Of a stretch of DNA of 64,000 nucleotides, positions 18,320 to 27,366 are shown piece by piece; the first letter of the stretch is position 1; every line of letters begins with the position of its first letter. The stretch spans positions 1 to 64,000 of the forward strand of contig UQWM01000007.1 in assembly GCA_900544795.1 (NCBI GenBank). Reading direction: 5' to 3'. The notes below the pieces were generated by a model, which saw nothing but the letters and a program-made list of their open reading frames with translations, ran no database searches and was not told the origin of the DNA. The position numbers were made by a program, and so were the translations under genes. This stretch comes from an uncultured Phascolarctobacterium sp. GTDB taxonomy: Bacteria > Bacillota > Negativicutes > Acidaminococcales > Acidaminococcaceae.

Positions 18320-19115
18320 CTTAAACCCGGACAGGCGTAGTAAAATAATATTTTATTTACTTACGAAAAAGGGTGGGAGTGGGCTTTTTGGGGTTTTGCG
18401 TTTTTATTTTGGTTTGTATTATATATGTTTATTTTTCGTTTTTTATTGTTCATTTCTTTTGGCGGCAAAAGAAACGAACCAAAGAAAAGCCGGCACGTCG
18501 CAGATTTTTATTTTGCTTCGCTCAACGACGGCTCCGCGAAACTTGCCTGCTGCGCAGGCTTCGGACAGGTCACTGCGCTTTCGCCTTATTCGCATCGCAC
18601 ATAACAAAATCGTGCTCAATGTGCCCTAGCGACCCATGTTCTACTGCTTACGCCAGTTATAAGTAGCCCCAGGTTTCCCTAGGTATCGTATAATACTTTG
18701 CTGAATAAAATGCAGCAACGAAACAGAGTTAACAAATTAGCTGCTCACCAACTACAGCAAGGCAACGTACTACTCACAGGAAAAAGCGCACATTGTGATC
18801 TATTCCGTTGTATGCGACGAGAGCTGTAAGCGCTGAAGGGTATGTTTGAGGTATCGGCAAGGCAGCTGGGGGCGCAGCCAACAGCTGCTAATTTAATTTT
18901 CCACTTGATGCCGAGTTGCCCGAGAAGCCGGACAGCGAACAAAGCTAAACAGGAATCGTCACCGTGCGCAAGCTTCTTTGCGCAGCTTTCTTCCCGAAGA
19001 AAGCTGTATAATACAGCCTTTTCTAAAAAAAGCTTAATAAGAACAACATAAAAGTAAATACTGCACTGCCAAAAGAAATGAACAACAACAAACTTAAATT
19101 CAAAAGAAAACAAAA
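18320..19115. repeat. Non-coding region with two diverged inverted copies of a dispersed-type repeat
   Basis: No credible gene fills this stretch of about 800 bases; open frames here are low-complexity and lack ribosome sites. An 18-base perfect inverted pair lies at its edges (18446-18463 and 19068-19085, core GTTCATTTCTTTTGGC). The left copy also folds on itself (18453-18461 with 18466-18474). Further in, the segment around 18590-18630 and the reverse complement of about 18785-18825 share a diverged ...TCGCA...ACAA...TC..CAATGTGC pattern. This suggests two degenerate copies of one extragenic element facing each other. Confidence 0.5.
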
Positions 19116-19149
19116 GCAACCGACCCTTACACCAGCAAGGATCGGTTGC
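19116..19149 (-). terminator. Intrinsic terminator of pheST
   Basis: A 13-bp stem with one wobble (19116-19128 with 19137-19149) followed by TTTTGTTTTC on the minus strand, 22 bases after the pheT stop. Confidence 0.88.
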
Positions 19150-19170
19150 CCGTAAAATGAAGATTTACTT

Positions 19171-21603
19171 TTAGTCTCTCAATTTAGCCTGATATTCAGC
19201 GCCTACCTTATCGACCACATTTTTGATGACGGCGTCGATCTCGGTATCGGTGAGGGTGCGGTCACCGGCCTGGAAGGTAAGGTTGAAGGCCATAGATTTG
19301 CAGCCTGCGGCGACCTGTTTGCCTGTATAAACGTCAAACACTTTAACGTCTGTCAGCAGTTCTCCCGCATTGGTGCGAATGACCCCTTCCAATTCGCTCA
19401 TGCTTACTTCCAGCGGCACAACCACGGCGATGTCTCGCGAGGTGCCGGGGAATTTGGGCAGATGTTTGTATTTAGGAACTTTTACAGCGTCAGCTACCAA
19501 AGGCTCGATAGCCAACTCTAAAACATAGGTATCGCTGCTAAGCTCAAAATTGGCTGCAACAGTGGGATGCACTTCGCCAAAATAGCCGATCAGCTGGCCC
19601 TGATACTGGATAGCGCAACTTTTACCCGGATGCAGGTACGGCTGAGTCGCCAGCACCAACTGATAATCAGTGACCTGCAAATCAGCCAGCAAGCCTTCCA
19701 CGACGCCCTTCATATCATAGAAGTCGACGTTCTCTTTGGCTTCCGTCCAGTTCAGCGGATTGCGTTTGCCGCTCATAGCAGCACAAAGTACGCGTTTTTC
19801 GACAGGGAAGTCGGTAAGCGGCAAGGCTTTCGGCAGATAAGTACGACCTACCTCAAAAATCTTGACGCTGTCTATTTGATGGGCCAGATTGTAGGAAACG
19901 GTATTTAAAATGCTGGGTACCATGGTAGTGCGCATCACTTTGAACTCGTCGCTGATGGGATTCATCACTTCGATACCGATGCGGCGGCTATCATCAGCCG
20001 ACAGCTCCAGCTTATCGAAAGAGTTGGGGTGGATAAAGCTGTAGGTCATAACCTCGCTCAGGCCGATGGAAGCCAGATAGTCTTCCACCCAGTCGCGCAC
20101 GTCTTCGATAACGTCCTGACGGCCCTGTACCAGCGGCAGCGACGGCATATGTGATTCGATCTTATCATAAGAGTGCATACGGGCGATCTCTTCGCTGATG
20201 TCAGCGTCGCAGGTCACGTCGTAACGCCAGCTGGGAGCGGTGACTACAAGGCACTCGCCCTCCTGCTTAACGCCGAATTGCAGCTTTTGCAGGATGTCGA
20301 TCATTTCCACAGTGGCGATCTCGACGCCGATGCGGGTATTGATGGCGGCAGGATCAACTTTAACTACCGCAGGCTTTACTTCGATCGGATAGGCTTCCAC
20401 GATGCCGCTGACAGTTTCACAGGCTCCCATTTGTTCCAGCAGGTGTGCGGCACGGTTGAGGGCGTTGTGGGTGAGCACCGTATCAACGCCACGCTCAAAA
20501 CGACCGGAAGCCTCGCTGCGCAAGCCCAAAGCTTTAGAGGTTCGACGGATAGACGGGCCGTTGAAGGTGGCCGCTTCCAGCATAACATTAACGGTAGCGT
20601 CAGTCACTTCCGTCTCCAAGCCACCCATAACACCGCCCAGGCCCACTGCGTGATCGGGGTCGGCAATCGTTATCATGCTGGGATCAAGGGTGCGTTCCTG
20701 GCTGTCTAAGGTAACCAGCTTTTCGCCTGCCTTGGCACGGCGCACGATCAGGGTGTGGCCGCCAACTTTATCATAGTCGTAGGCGTGCATGGGCTGGCCT
20801 AATTCCAGCATCACATAGTTAGTCACGTCAACTACGTTGCTGATAGGGCGCATACCGCAGGCACGCAGATGCTTCTGCATCCAGTCGGGTGATTGGCCGA
20901 TCTTGATATTTTTAAGTACACGGACAGCAAAACGGCTGCACAGGTCAGCTGCCTGCACGTCGATGCTGGCCATGTCAGCAGCATTGCCGCCGGCGTCTTC
21001 TGCTACGCTCATATCGGGCAGCTTAAGCTGGGTACCCAGTACAGCGGCAGCCTCACGGGCCAAACCCAAAATATTGGTACAGTCGCCACGATTAGCAGTC
21101 AGGTCGATGTCCAGTACCACGTCGTCCAGTCCTAAAATTTGTTTGATATCCACGCCCACAGGGGTAGCCTGCGGTAGGATGAAAATTCCGCTACGCTGTT
21201 CGGGCAGCAGCAGCTTGGCATCGATGCCCAGTTCTTCGGCACTGCATAGCATACCGAAGGAATCAAGACCGCGCATTTTAGCTTTTTTCAGCTTCATGCC
21301 ACTGGGCAGCTGCGAGCCTACTACGGCTACAGGAACGATATCGTTTTGGCTGACGTTTTGCGCGCCGGTCAAAATTTGTACAATCTCGCCGCTGCCGTAA
21401 TCCATCTGGCAGATCCACAAATGATCAGAATTGGGGTGACGCTCGATTTGGGTAACTTTGCCGGTGACAACGCCCTCCAGGCCTGCCCCCAAATAATTAA
21501 CGCTTTCTACTTCCAAACCTACACGGGTCAGTTTTTCAGCCAACTCTTCAGGAGTGACATTAATATCAACATATTGTTTTAACCAGTTAATAGATGCTAA
21601 CAT
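19171..21603 (-). CDS. pheT: Phenylalanyl-tRNA synthetase beta subunit
   Basis: An 810-residue PheT of standard length; with PheS it forms the alpha2-beta2 enzyme charging tRNA-Phe. The domains are the N-terminal MLASINWLKQYVDI block, a tRNA-binding EMAP-like fold with HPNSDHLWICQ (about 40-150), the B3/B4 editing region, B5 and the catalytic-like fold, and a C-terminal ferredoxin-like anticodon domain (KFPGTSRDIAVVV and onward). It begins 11 bases after pheS and shares its T-box-controlled transcript. Confidence 0.98.
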   Translation of the reverse strand: MLASINWLKQYVDINVTPEELAEKLTRVGLEVESVNYLGAGLEGVVTGKVTQIERHPNSDHLWICQMDYGSGEIVQILTGAQNVSQNDIVPVAVVGSQLPSGMKLKKAKMRGLDSFGMLCSAEELGIDAKLLLPEQRSGIFILPQATPVGVDIKQILGLDDVVLDIDLTANRGDCTNILGLAREAAAVLGTQLKLPDMSVAEDAGGNAADMASIDVQAADLCSRFAVRVLKNIKIGQSPDWMQKHLRACGMRPISNVVDVTNYVMLELGQPMHAYDYDKVGGHTLIVRRAKAGEKLVTLDSQERTLDPSMITIADPDHAVGLGGVMGGLETEVTDATVNVMLEAATFNGPSIRRTSKALGLRSEASGRFERGVDTVLTHNALNRAAHLLEQMGACETVSGIVEAYPIEVKPAVVKVDPAAINTRIGVEIATVEMIDILQKLQFGVKQEGECLVVTAPSWRYDVTCDADISEEIARMHSYDKIESHMPSLPLVQGRQDVIEDVRDWVEDYLASIGLSEVMTYSFIHPNSFDKLELSADDSRRIGIEVMNPISDEFKVMRTTMVPSILNTVSYNLAHQIDSVKIFEVGRTYLPKALPLTDFPVEKRVLCAAMSGKRNPLNWTEAKENVDFYDMKGVVEGLLADLQVTDYQLVLATQPYLHPGKSCAIQYQGQLIGYFGEVHPTVAANFELSSDTYVLELAIEPLVADAVKVPKYKHLPKFPGTSRDIAVVVPLEVSMSELEGVIRTNAGELLTDVKVFDVYTGKQVAAGCKSMAFNLTFQAGDRTLTDTEIDAVIKNVVDKVGAEYQAKLRD

Positions 21604-21614
21604 AAGCTTCCTCC

Positions 21615-22640
21615 TTATTTGAACTGGCGGATGAACCGCAGGTCATTTTCAAAGAATAAACGCAGGTCGTCGATACCATATTTCAGCATGGCGATACGCT
21701 CGACGCCCATACCAAAGGCATAGCCGTTGATCTTATCCGGGTCGTAGCCGCTCATACGCAGCACGTTGGGATGCACCATACCAGAGCCTAATATCTCGAG
21801 CCAGCCGGAATTTTTGCAGACCCGGCAGCCCTTGCCGCCGCAGATGACACAGGAAATGTCTACCTCAGCACTGGGTTCGGTGAAAGGGAAATAGCTGGGG
21901 CGCAAACGAATCTCGACGCTGCTGCCGAACAGCTCCTTACACAAGGTCTCCAGGGTGCCTTTTAAATCAGCCAGGCTGATGTTTTCGCCCAACACCAGGC
22001 CTTCGACCTGATGGAACATAGGCGAATGGGTAGCGTCATAATCGTTGCGGTACACAGTGCCCGGTGCTATCATACGGATCGGCGTGTTAGGCTCGCAGGC
22101 CTGCATGGCGCGGGCCTGTACCGGTGAAGTCTGGGTACGCAGCAAAAATTTTTCGGTAATATAAAAGGTATCCTGCATATCGCGGGCCGGATGGTCCTGC
22201 GGCAGGTTCAAAGCTTCAAAGTTGTAGTAATCGCTTTCGATCTCGGGGCCTTCCATAACGTCAAAACCCATGCGCATAAAGATTTTTTTGATCTCACGCA
22301 TGGTCAGCGTTACCGGGTGCAGATGGCCGCAGCTGTGGGTGCGTCCGGGCAGGGTGATATCAACCTTTTCGTTAGCCAGCTTGCTTTTTAAGGCTGCGGT
22401 CTCTAAAACGCCGGTCGCAGCGTTGATGGCTTCTTCCAAAATGCTTTTTACTTCGTTGACGATCTGGCCTATTTTCGGCCGTTCTTCGGCCGGCACGGAA
22501 CCCATGCCGCGCAGGATCTCGGTCATCGGGCCTTTTTTGCCCAGGTATTTGACGCGCAGATCTTTGAGGGCATCAAGGCTATCCACTGTTTTTAGTTCTA
22601 CCAGCGCTTGTTCTTGAAGTGCCTGCAATTGTTCTTTCAT
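21615..22640 (-). CDS. pheS: Phenylalanyl-tRNA synthetase alpha subunit
   Basis: A 341-residue PheS. An N-terminal coiled coil (about 1-90) precedes the class II catalytic core with HPARDMQDTFYI, LLRTQTSPVQARAM, the motif 2 region and motif 3 GMGVERIAMLKYGI. I placed the start at 22640, where AGGAGG lies seven bases before the ATG; the frame runs further upstream into the T-box terminator and cannot be coding there. It is first in pheST. Confidence 0.98.
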   Translation of the reverse strand: MKEQLQALQEQALVELKTVDSLDALKDLRVKYLGKKGPMTEILRGMGSVPAEERPKIGQIVNEVKSILEEAINAATGVLETAALKSKLANEKVDITLPGRTHSCGHLHPVTLTMREIKKIFMRMGFDVMEGPEIESDYYNFEALNLPQDHPARDMQDTFYITEKFLLRTQTSPVQARAMQACEPNTPIRMIAPGTVYRNDYDATHSPMFHQVEGLVLGENISLADLKGTLETLCKELFGSSVEIRLRPSYFPFTEPSAEVDISCVICGGKGCRVCKNSGWLEILGSGMVHPNVLRMSGYDPDKINGYAFGMGVERIAMLKYGIDDLRLFFENDLRFIRQFK

Positions 22641-22658
22641 GATCTTCCTCCTACAAAA

Positions 22659-22915
22659 AAATAAAACTTCCGCCCCCGGTAAGGGGCGAAAGTTATGCTT
22701 CCGCGGTACCACCCTAATTTGTACTCTTGTGTCTTAACGCGACTGACGTTGCGCCTACGCAGCCAAAGCCTTCAGCGCAAACACTCACGAGTGAACTTCC
22801 GCTTTAGTGTGTCGCAAGGCTTACAGCCGTGGCCTTGCTCTCTGTATCGCACTGTGGGCGTACTCTCTCGGTCATAGTGGTTGATAAAATGGGGCGTATT
22901 CAATTAACGATATTT
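22659..22915 (-). promoter_or_regulatory. T-box riboswitch controlling pheST
   Basis: The conserved T-box bulge AGGGTGGTACCGCG is at 22701-22719 on the minus strand. It precedes a GC-rich terminator (22665-22694) followed by a long T run, right before pheS. Upstream lies a structured leader of about 200 bases with an AGTA-containing Stem I region and a UUC triplet (22793-22795) that fits a phenylalanine specifier. Uncharged tRNA-Phe would favour the antiterminator and raise pheST expression. The specifier assignment is inference. Confidence 0.93.
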
Positions 22916-22921
22916 ATTTTA

Positions 22922-23737
22922 TCACAACTTGCCATTGCCTGCAACCCGCTGACGCAGACATTCAAACAGCACCACTCCGGCTGCCACGGCAGCATTGAGC
23001 GATTCGGCGCGGCCTTCCATAGGTATAAAAACTTTTTTTGCGGCTGCGGCAAGCAAGCTATCCGAAACACCTGAGGCTTCGCTGCCGATAACGACGGCAA
23101 CCCTGCCCTGCAAGTCGGTCTGATACAAATTGCCCGCCCCTTCCAGACAGGTAGCCAAAAGCTGGTAGCCGCTGCCCTCTGCCCAGATGATAAAGTCGTC
23201 TTCGCTGACGCCTTCAGCTACAGGGATATGCAGCAGCGAGCCCATGGTGGAGCGCACAGCTTTAGGGGCAAAAACATCAGTGCAGCCTGACAGCAGTACA
23301 ACACCGCTAACGCCGGCAGCATCGGCAGTGCGAATCATGGTGCCCAAATTGCCCGGATCACCAATGCGGTCTAATACCAATATGGTTCCACCTAAAGCTG
23401 TTAGTTCGTCTAAGGAACTGGTTTGTTTAGTCACTACTGCCGTCAGCGCCTGCGGCGTTTCCGTATCGGCGATCTTTTTCATTACCTGTTCGCTGACGCT
23501 ATACAAATCGGCCCCGGCTGCTGCGGCCTGCCCTACTATCGCCTGCATTCTTGCTTCATCAGGCGTTTTAGCAGCCGCCAGCACAAAAAGCTGCCGCACA
23601 GTACCGTAGCTGACAGCCTCTTCCACCGAGCGCAACCCTTCTACTAAAAAAGCGTTCTGTTCGGCACGGTTTTTTTTCTGTTTTAAGTCGGCGGCGTCTT
23701 TAACAACAGGGTTATTGACACTGGTCAGTTCTTTCAT
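22922..23737 (-). CDS. SpoU/TrmH-family 23S rRNA 2'-O-methyltransferase
   Basis: A 271-residue RNA methyltransferase of the SPOUT class. An N-terminal substrate-binding domain has KNRAEQNAFLVEGLRSVEEA. The knotted C-terminal domain carries the three family motifs: DRIGDPGNLGTMIRTADAAG, VVIGSEASGVS and IPMEGRAESLNAAVAAGVVLFE. Close relatives are RlmB/TrmH-type enzymes acting on ribosomal or transfer RNA; the exact target is unknown. TGATG couples its start (23737) to the end of ktrA, so it is the third gene of the potassium-uptake transcript. Confidence 0.9.
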   Translation of the reverse strand: MKELTSVNNPVVKDAADLKQKKNRAEQNAFLVEGLRSVEEAVSYGTVRQLFVLAAAKTPDEARMQAIVGQAAAAGADLYSVSEQVMKKIADTETPQALTAVVTKQTSSLDELTALGGTILVLDRIGDPGNLGTMIRTADAAGVSGVVLLSGCTDVFAPKAVRSTMGSLLHIPVAEGVSEDDFIIWAEGSGYQLLATCLEGAGNLYQTDLQGRVAVVIGSEASGVSDSLLAAAAKKVFIPMEGRAESLNAAVAAGVVLFECLRQRVAGNGKL

Positions 23738-24402
23738 CAAACCACTTCCTCCAGTGCCTTGATATTGTTGTGCTCGCCAATGATGATCATTTCGTCACCA
23801 AGATTCAAAATGATTTTCGGGTCGGGATTGACCTGAGTTTTACCAGCGTGCTTGATAGCTACGACGTTGACGTTATAGCGATTGCGCAGGTTGGATTGGA
23901 TCAGGTTTTTGCCGGCCAGGCTGGGCGGTACAGTAATACTCATCAGGCTGATGGTATCGGACAATTCGATATAATCGACGATACTGTTGGAAATAAGGTT
24001 ATGGGCTACGCGCTGGCCCATATCACGCTCCGAAAAAACGATCTTATCAGCGCCGATCTTGCTGAGCATTTTGCCGTGGACTGCGTTGATAGCCTTGACC
24101 ACGACTACCGGCACACCCATTTCCTTTAAAAGCAGCGTAGTCAGCATGTTGGCTTCCAAGTCGCCGATAGCCACTACCGCCACGTCAAAATTCTGCACGC
24201 CTAAAGAACGCAGGGTGCGCTCGTCGGCAGCGTCAGCCGTAACTACATGAGTCAGCTCGTGAGCCAGGTTTTGCACGTTATCCTCGTCGGTATCCACGCC
24301 CAGCACCTGGTAACCCAGTCCGTTCAAAGTCAGTGCTACGCTGGTGCCGAAGCGCCCCAGCCCAAACACAGCATATTGTTTTTCACGTTGTTTTTTCTTC
24401 AT
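23737..24402 (-). CDS. ktrA: Potassium uptake regulatory subunit KtrA/TrkA
   Basis: A 221-residue RCK protein. The Rossmann fold (1-135) has GLGRFGTSVALTL and GVDTDEDNV for nucleotide binding. The C-terminal RCK_C domain (about 140-221) has the LIQSNLRNRYNVNVVAI pattern. It gates the membrane subunit encoded just upstream, probably in response to ATP/ADP or NAD(H). I chose the ATG at 24402 because AGGCGG precedes it; the frame opens earlier only with TTG inside the ktrB end. Confidence 0.93.
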   Translation of the reverse strand: MKKKQREKQYAVFGLGRFGTSVALTLNGLGYQVLGVDTDEDNVQNLAHELTHVVTADAADERTLRSLGVQNFDVAVVAIGDLEANMLTTLLLKEMGVPVVVVKAINAVHGKMLSKIGADKIVFSERDMGQRVAHNLISNSIVDYIELSDTISLMSITVPPSLAGKNLIQSNLRNRYNVNVVAIKHAGKTQVNPDPKIILNLGDEMIIIGEHNNIKALEEVV

Positions 24403-24415
24403 ATCGTTACCGCCT

Positions 24416-25792
24416 TTAACCAATCATAATATTTTCTGAAGGATATCTTACTTTATCCTCTTTCTGATGCAGGAAGGATAAAACAAAGGTCAAAACGCCG
24501 ATCCTGCCGGCGTACATAGTCAAAATAAGCACCAGCTTGCCCCAGTCGTTCCAGTCGGGTGTGATACCTATACCAAGCCCCACTGTGGCAAATGCCGAAA
24601 CTACTTCAAATAAAACATAATCCGCACGGTGCAGTCCGCCATCACAGATAAGCAGAAGGAAATAAGCTCCCAGCATCCAAATCAGGCATAACGAGAAAAC
24701 TATATACGCTTTATTGACAGTATCGGAAGCAACGCGACGGTTAAAAAGTACCGTATCGCGCCTGCCGTGCAGCAGTCCCCAGGTGGCGACCAGCAGCACC
24801 AGCACCGTGGTGGTTTTCATACCGCCGCCGGTAGATGTAGGCGAGGCGCCAATACCCATCAGCAAAATCATAAAAAACAAAGAGCTGGCCCGCATATCGG
24901 TTAGGTTGATGGTATCAAACCCTGCCGTGCGGCAGGTGACCGATTGAAAAGCAGCCGCCATCCATTTATCAAGTTCGTTGGGCATAGCGGCCAGCGTAGC
25001 CGGGTTTGTATATTCCAAGCCCAAAATCGCCAGCGTACCACCAAAGGTCAAAATAAAGCTGGCGGTCAGCACTATTTTACTGTGCAGAGTCAGCTTCTTC
25101 CATTTACGGTTACGGCGCAAATCATCCAGCACTGTAAAACCAAGACCACCGATAGTTATCAGCGCCATAATGCACAGGTTCAACGTCACATCATTATAAT
25201 GACCGGTCAAACTGGCGTAATCGCCAAACAAGTCGAAGCCGGCGTTACAAAAGGCGGAAATAGCGTGCCAATAGCCCCATAAGATGCCTCTAAGCCCCAT
25301 ATCAAGGCCGTAATAAAAATGCCAGGCCAAGATCGTACCAAAAAAAAATTCTATACCCAGCGCATATTTAACAACGTTTAGCGCCAGCCGCACCACACCA
25401 GAAGGCTCGTTCAAGTTGAGCGATTCCTGGATAAAAAGCCGCTCACGTAGGTTGATGCGTTTGCCGATAGCGACACTAAGCAGTGTAGTCAAGGTCATGA
25501 TGCCAAGTCCGCCTATCTGGATCAAAATGATCATCACCAGCTTGCCGAACCAGGAAAAATATGTTCCCGTATCGACTACTACCAGCCCGGTAACGCATGA
25601 AGTCGAGGTAGCCGTAAACAGTGCGTCGATAAAACGCAGGCTACTGCCGTCAGCGCTGGATATCGGTAGCATCAAAAGCAGCGAGCCGCAGAAAATAAGC
25701 ATCGCAAAGGTAAAAGCTACAATCTGACTACCGGTCAGATTGCGGTTGAGCAGCTTTAACCACTTATGCAATAAATTGATCAAAAACAACAA
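24416..25792 (-). CDS. ktrB: Potassium transporter membrane subunit KtrB/TrkH
   Basis: A 458-residue TrkH/KtrB protein with four membrane-pore-membrane repeats. Selectivity-filter segments include TSTSCVTGLVVVDTGTY, AISAFCNAGFDLFG, QSVTCRTAGFDTIN and EVVSAFATVGLGIG, with the expected central glycines. The frame starts with TTG at 25792; no ATG or strong ribosome site lies nearby, so the exact start is uncertain. It is the first gene of ktrB-ktrA-methyltransferase, with a promoter about 60-90 bases upstream. Confidence 0.92.
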   Translation of the reverse strand: MLFLINLLHKWLKLLNRNLTGSQIVAFTFAMLIFCGSLLLMLPISSADGSSLRFIDALFTATSTSCVTGLVVVDTGTYFSWFGKLVMIILIQIGGLGIMTLTTLLSVAIGKRINLRERLFIQESLNLNEPSGVVRLALNVVKYALGIEFFFGTILAWHFYYGLDMGLRGILWGYWHAISAFCNAGFDLFGDYASLTGHYNDVTLNLCIMALITIGGLGFTVLDDLRRNRKWKKLTLHSKIVLTASFILTFGGTLAILGLEYTNPATLAAMPNELDKWMAAAFQSVTCRTAGFDTINLTDMRASSLFFMILLMGIGASPTSTGGGMKTTTVLVLLVATWGLLHGRRDTVLFNRRVASDTVNKAYIVFSLCLIWMLGAYFLLLICDGGLHRADYVLFEVVSAFATVGLGIGITPDWNDWGKLVLILTMYAGRIGVLTFVLSFLHQKEDKVRYPSENIMIG

Positions 25793-25848
25793 CTTTTTTC
25801 ACCATCCCGGCCATCGTCGTAAATTTTTTATTAAAACGTTCTAAATCA

Positions 25849-25878
25849 AGTTTACCCTTAGAGCTTTATAATTGTCAA
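25849..25878 (-). promoter_or_regulatory. Promoter of the ktrBA operon
   Basis: On the minus strand TTGACA (25873-25878) and TAAACT (25849-25854) are 18 bases apart, giving a leader of about 50 bases before ktrB. The -35 matches the consensus fully, the -10 at four of six positions. Confidence 0.65.
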
Positions 25879-26000
25879 TTTTACTTGCTTACTAAATCGC
25901 AGACTTAGCTATATTTTTCTGTAAATTATCATTCAAGCGCATTGCATATAGCTTTATTCAAATTTTCGCCACAAACAATTTTGTTGTTTTCGCCCCTGTT

Positions 26001-26345
26001 TCAGCTTGTTTTTTGACGAATTTTTGACGGCAACAAAAATAAGCCTACCAACCGCAAAATCATCTTATTGCGTGGCCGTATAACGTGAGCGGATCTGCCT
26101 TGATGCAGCCCAATGGCGTTGGGCGTAGCAAGCTCTACGATGCCAGTTAAACCGTCGATAGACAACCTTGCGCCTTCGCGCTCGGTCGTCCCGGTACGGC
26201 TCACCCAATCGTGTTCGCTTGCTGCCCTCTCTCGGATATCTCTAACCGATATTTTCACCGCTATCTCCAGCTCATCCCTTAGCATAGCTGGCATTTGCCC
26301 GAATTTGCTGATGATAGTTTGTAGTCCGCGGGCCTCTATCCTCAT
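26001..26345 (-). pseudogene. HK97 gp10-like phage tail/head-closure protein, C-terminally damaged
   Basis: A 114-residue fragment resembling the HK97 gp10 family: basic, with the ERAASEHDWVSRTGTTEREGA region and the typical AIGLHQGRSAHVIRPRNKM block near its end. After ILRLVG the frame turns into LFLLPSKIRQKTS, which does not look like the family. The next frame over reads LIFVAVKNSSKNK and stays open longer, so a frameshift near 26040 is likely. It is the last recognisable phage gene on this side; tail genes are missing. ATGA overlap couples it to the 56-residue gene. Confidence 0.6.
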
Positions 26346-26512
26346 TTAGATTCGGCTGCAGGCTCTACCTTTTCGGCCGGTTTGGCCTTTTTGGGTTCAG
26401 GCTTTGCCTTTTTGGGCGCTGCCTCGACTTCCACAAATCCAGCTCTTTTATAAGCTGCGATTTGAGCCTCCTGCGTTAAAAACACAACCCTTGTGCCTCT
26501 TTTTAATTCCAT
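26342..26512 (-). CDS. Small phage head-module protein (56 residues)
   Basis: A short gene with a strong AAGGAGG seven bases before its ATG at 26512. The product starts MELKRGTRVVFLTQEAQ and has AYKRAGFVEVE, then a Lys/Pro/Ala-rich tail of repeated PKKAKPEP-like units. Similar small basic proteins are common directly after the capsid gene of siphophages; I know no function for them. It begins 12 bases after the capsid stop and overlaps the gp10-like gene by four bases (ATGA), so it is translated as part of the head operon. Confidence 0.75.
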   Translation of the reverse strand: MELKRGTRVVFLTQEAQIAAYKRAGFVEVEAAPKKAKPEPKKAKPAEKVEPAAESK

Positions 26513-26523
26513 GGTGATCCTCC

Positions 26524-27345
26524 TTATGCGCTGGTGTGCAAATAGATTGCGCCTTTTTTATTTTTGAGCACGAATGCATCGTAGTATACCAAGCCCTCAA
26601 CCAGTGCTCCGGCGATACCAGGCGGGTCAATATGGATTTTGTATTCTGCTAGTTTAATCGGAGACGTGGTCGCTACTGCGTGAGTCAGCAAAAACTCTGC
26701 ATTTTCGGGCATATAAGACGTCGGAACAGGGATAATCGCAACTCCGTCAATCGCACCGACTTGACCGTTAAACAAAGTGGTTTGCGCAAGGTCACTGGCT
26801 TTAATAAATGCGTCGTCCAATTTGATGCATTTGTAAAAATTCGGAGATACATATGCAATACGGTTAGGGATAGGGGCTTTAGCCTCGCGCAATGCGTTTT
26901 GTGCGTCCAAAAACGTCTCATAAGCATTATCCTTCGTAATGGCCAAAGTTTTATTTGCTCCTGCGCCTGCGCCCATAGCTGCCAAGCGATAAATATCAAT
27001 CTCCGGGATAACCACTTGAGAAAGCTGACGCGCCAAAGCTTTACCAGCATCACGAACGCCCTCGGGAGTATCGACACTGTTAATTTTATCCAGTGTAAAA
27101 GTAAAGGATCTAATTCTAGACAGCGTCAACTCCTGCACATCGTCTTGGAGCTCCGACGGCGTGCCATAACGATTAGCGCCAGATGTGGTATAGTCCCCCA
27201 TGGGCGCAGTCGGCATATCGTATACCTTAACTGTTTTAGCCCCGGTAAAATCGAAGTCATTGTTTACTGCTCTGTCGGTTACCGAAAGTAAAGAAAACGC
27301 CTCATCTACGGCGTTACTGTATTTTTCTGCGAAATTAATTGCCAT
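26524..27345 (-). CDS. Phage major capsid protein
   Basis: A 273-residue protein fitting an HK97-fold-like major capsid protein without a long propeptide. An N-terminal MAINFAEKYSNAVDEAF leads to a region of alternating beta segments (KTVKVYDMPTAPMGDY), a helical spine (GVRDAGKALARQLSQVVIPEIDIYRL) and the tail-end IDGVAIIPVPTSYMPENAEFLLTH, typical of capsid A-domain loops. A separate scaffold gene precedes it. The gene is intact, but without portal, terminase and tail genes no particle can be made. Confidence 0.82.
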   Translation of the reverse strand: MAINFAEKYSNAVDEAFSLLSVTDRAVNNDFDFTGAKTVKVYDMPTAPMGDYTTSGANRYGTPSELQDDVQELTLSRIRSFTFTLDKINSVDTPEGVRDAGKALARQLSQVVIPEIDIYRLAAMGAGAGANKTLAITKDNAYETFLDAQNALREAKAPIPNRIAYVSPNFYKCIKLDDAFIKASDLAQTTLFNGQVGAIDGVAIIPVPTSYMPENAEFLLTHAVATTSPIKLAEYKIHIDPPGIAGALVEGLVYYDAFVLKNKKGAIYLHTSA

Positions 27346-27366
27346 TATTTAACACTCCTCATTGTT

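Noticed and set aside
18745..19119. A 124-codon minus-strand frame in the repeat island
   Set aside because: Low complexity, no ribosome site, and it covers the inverted repeat copy.
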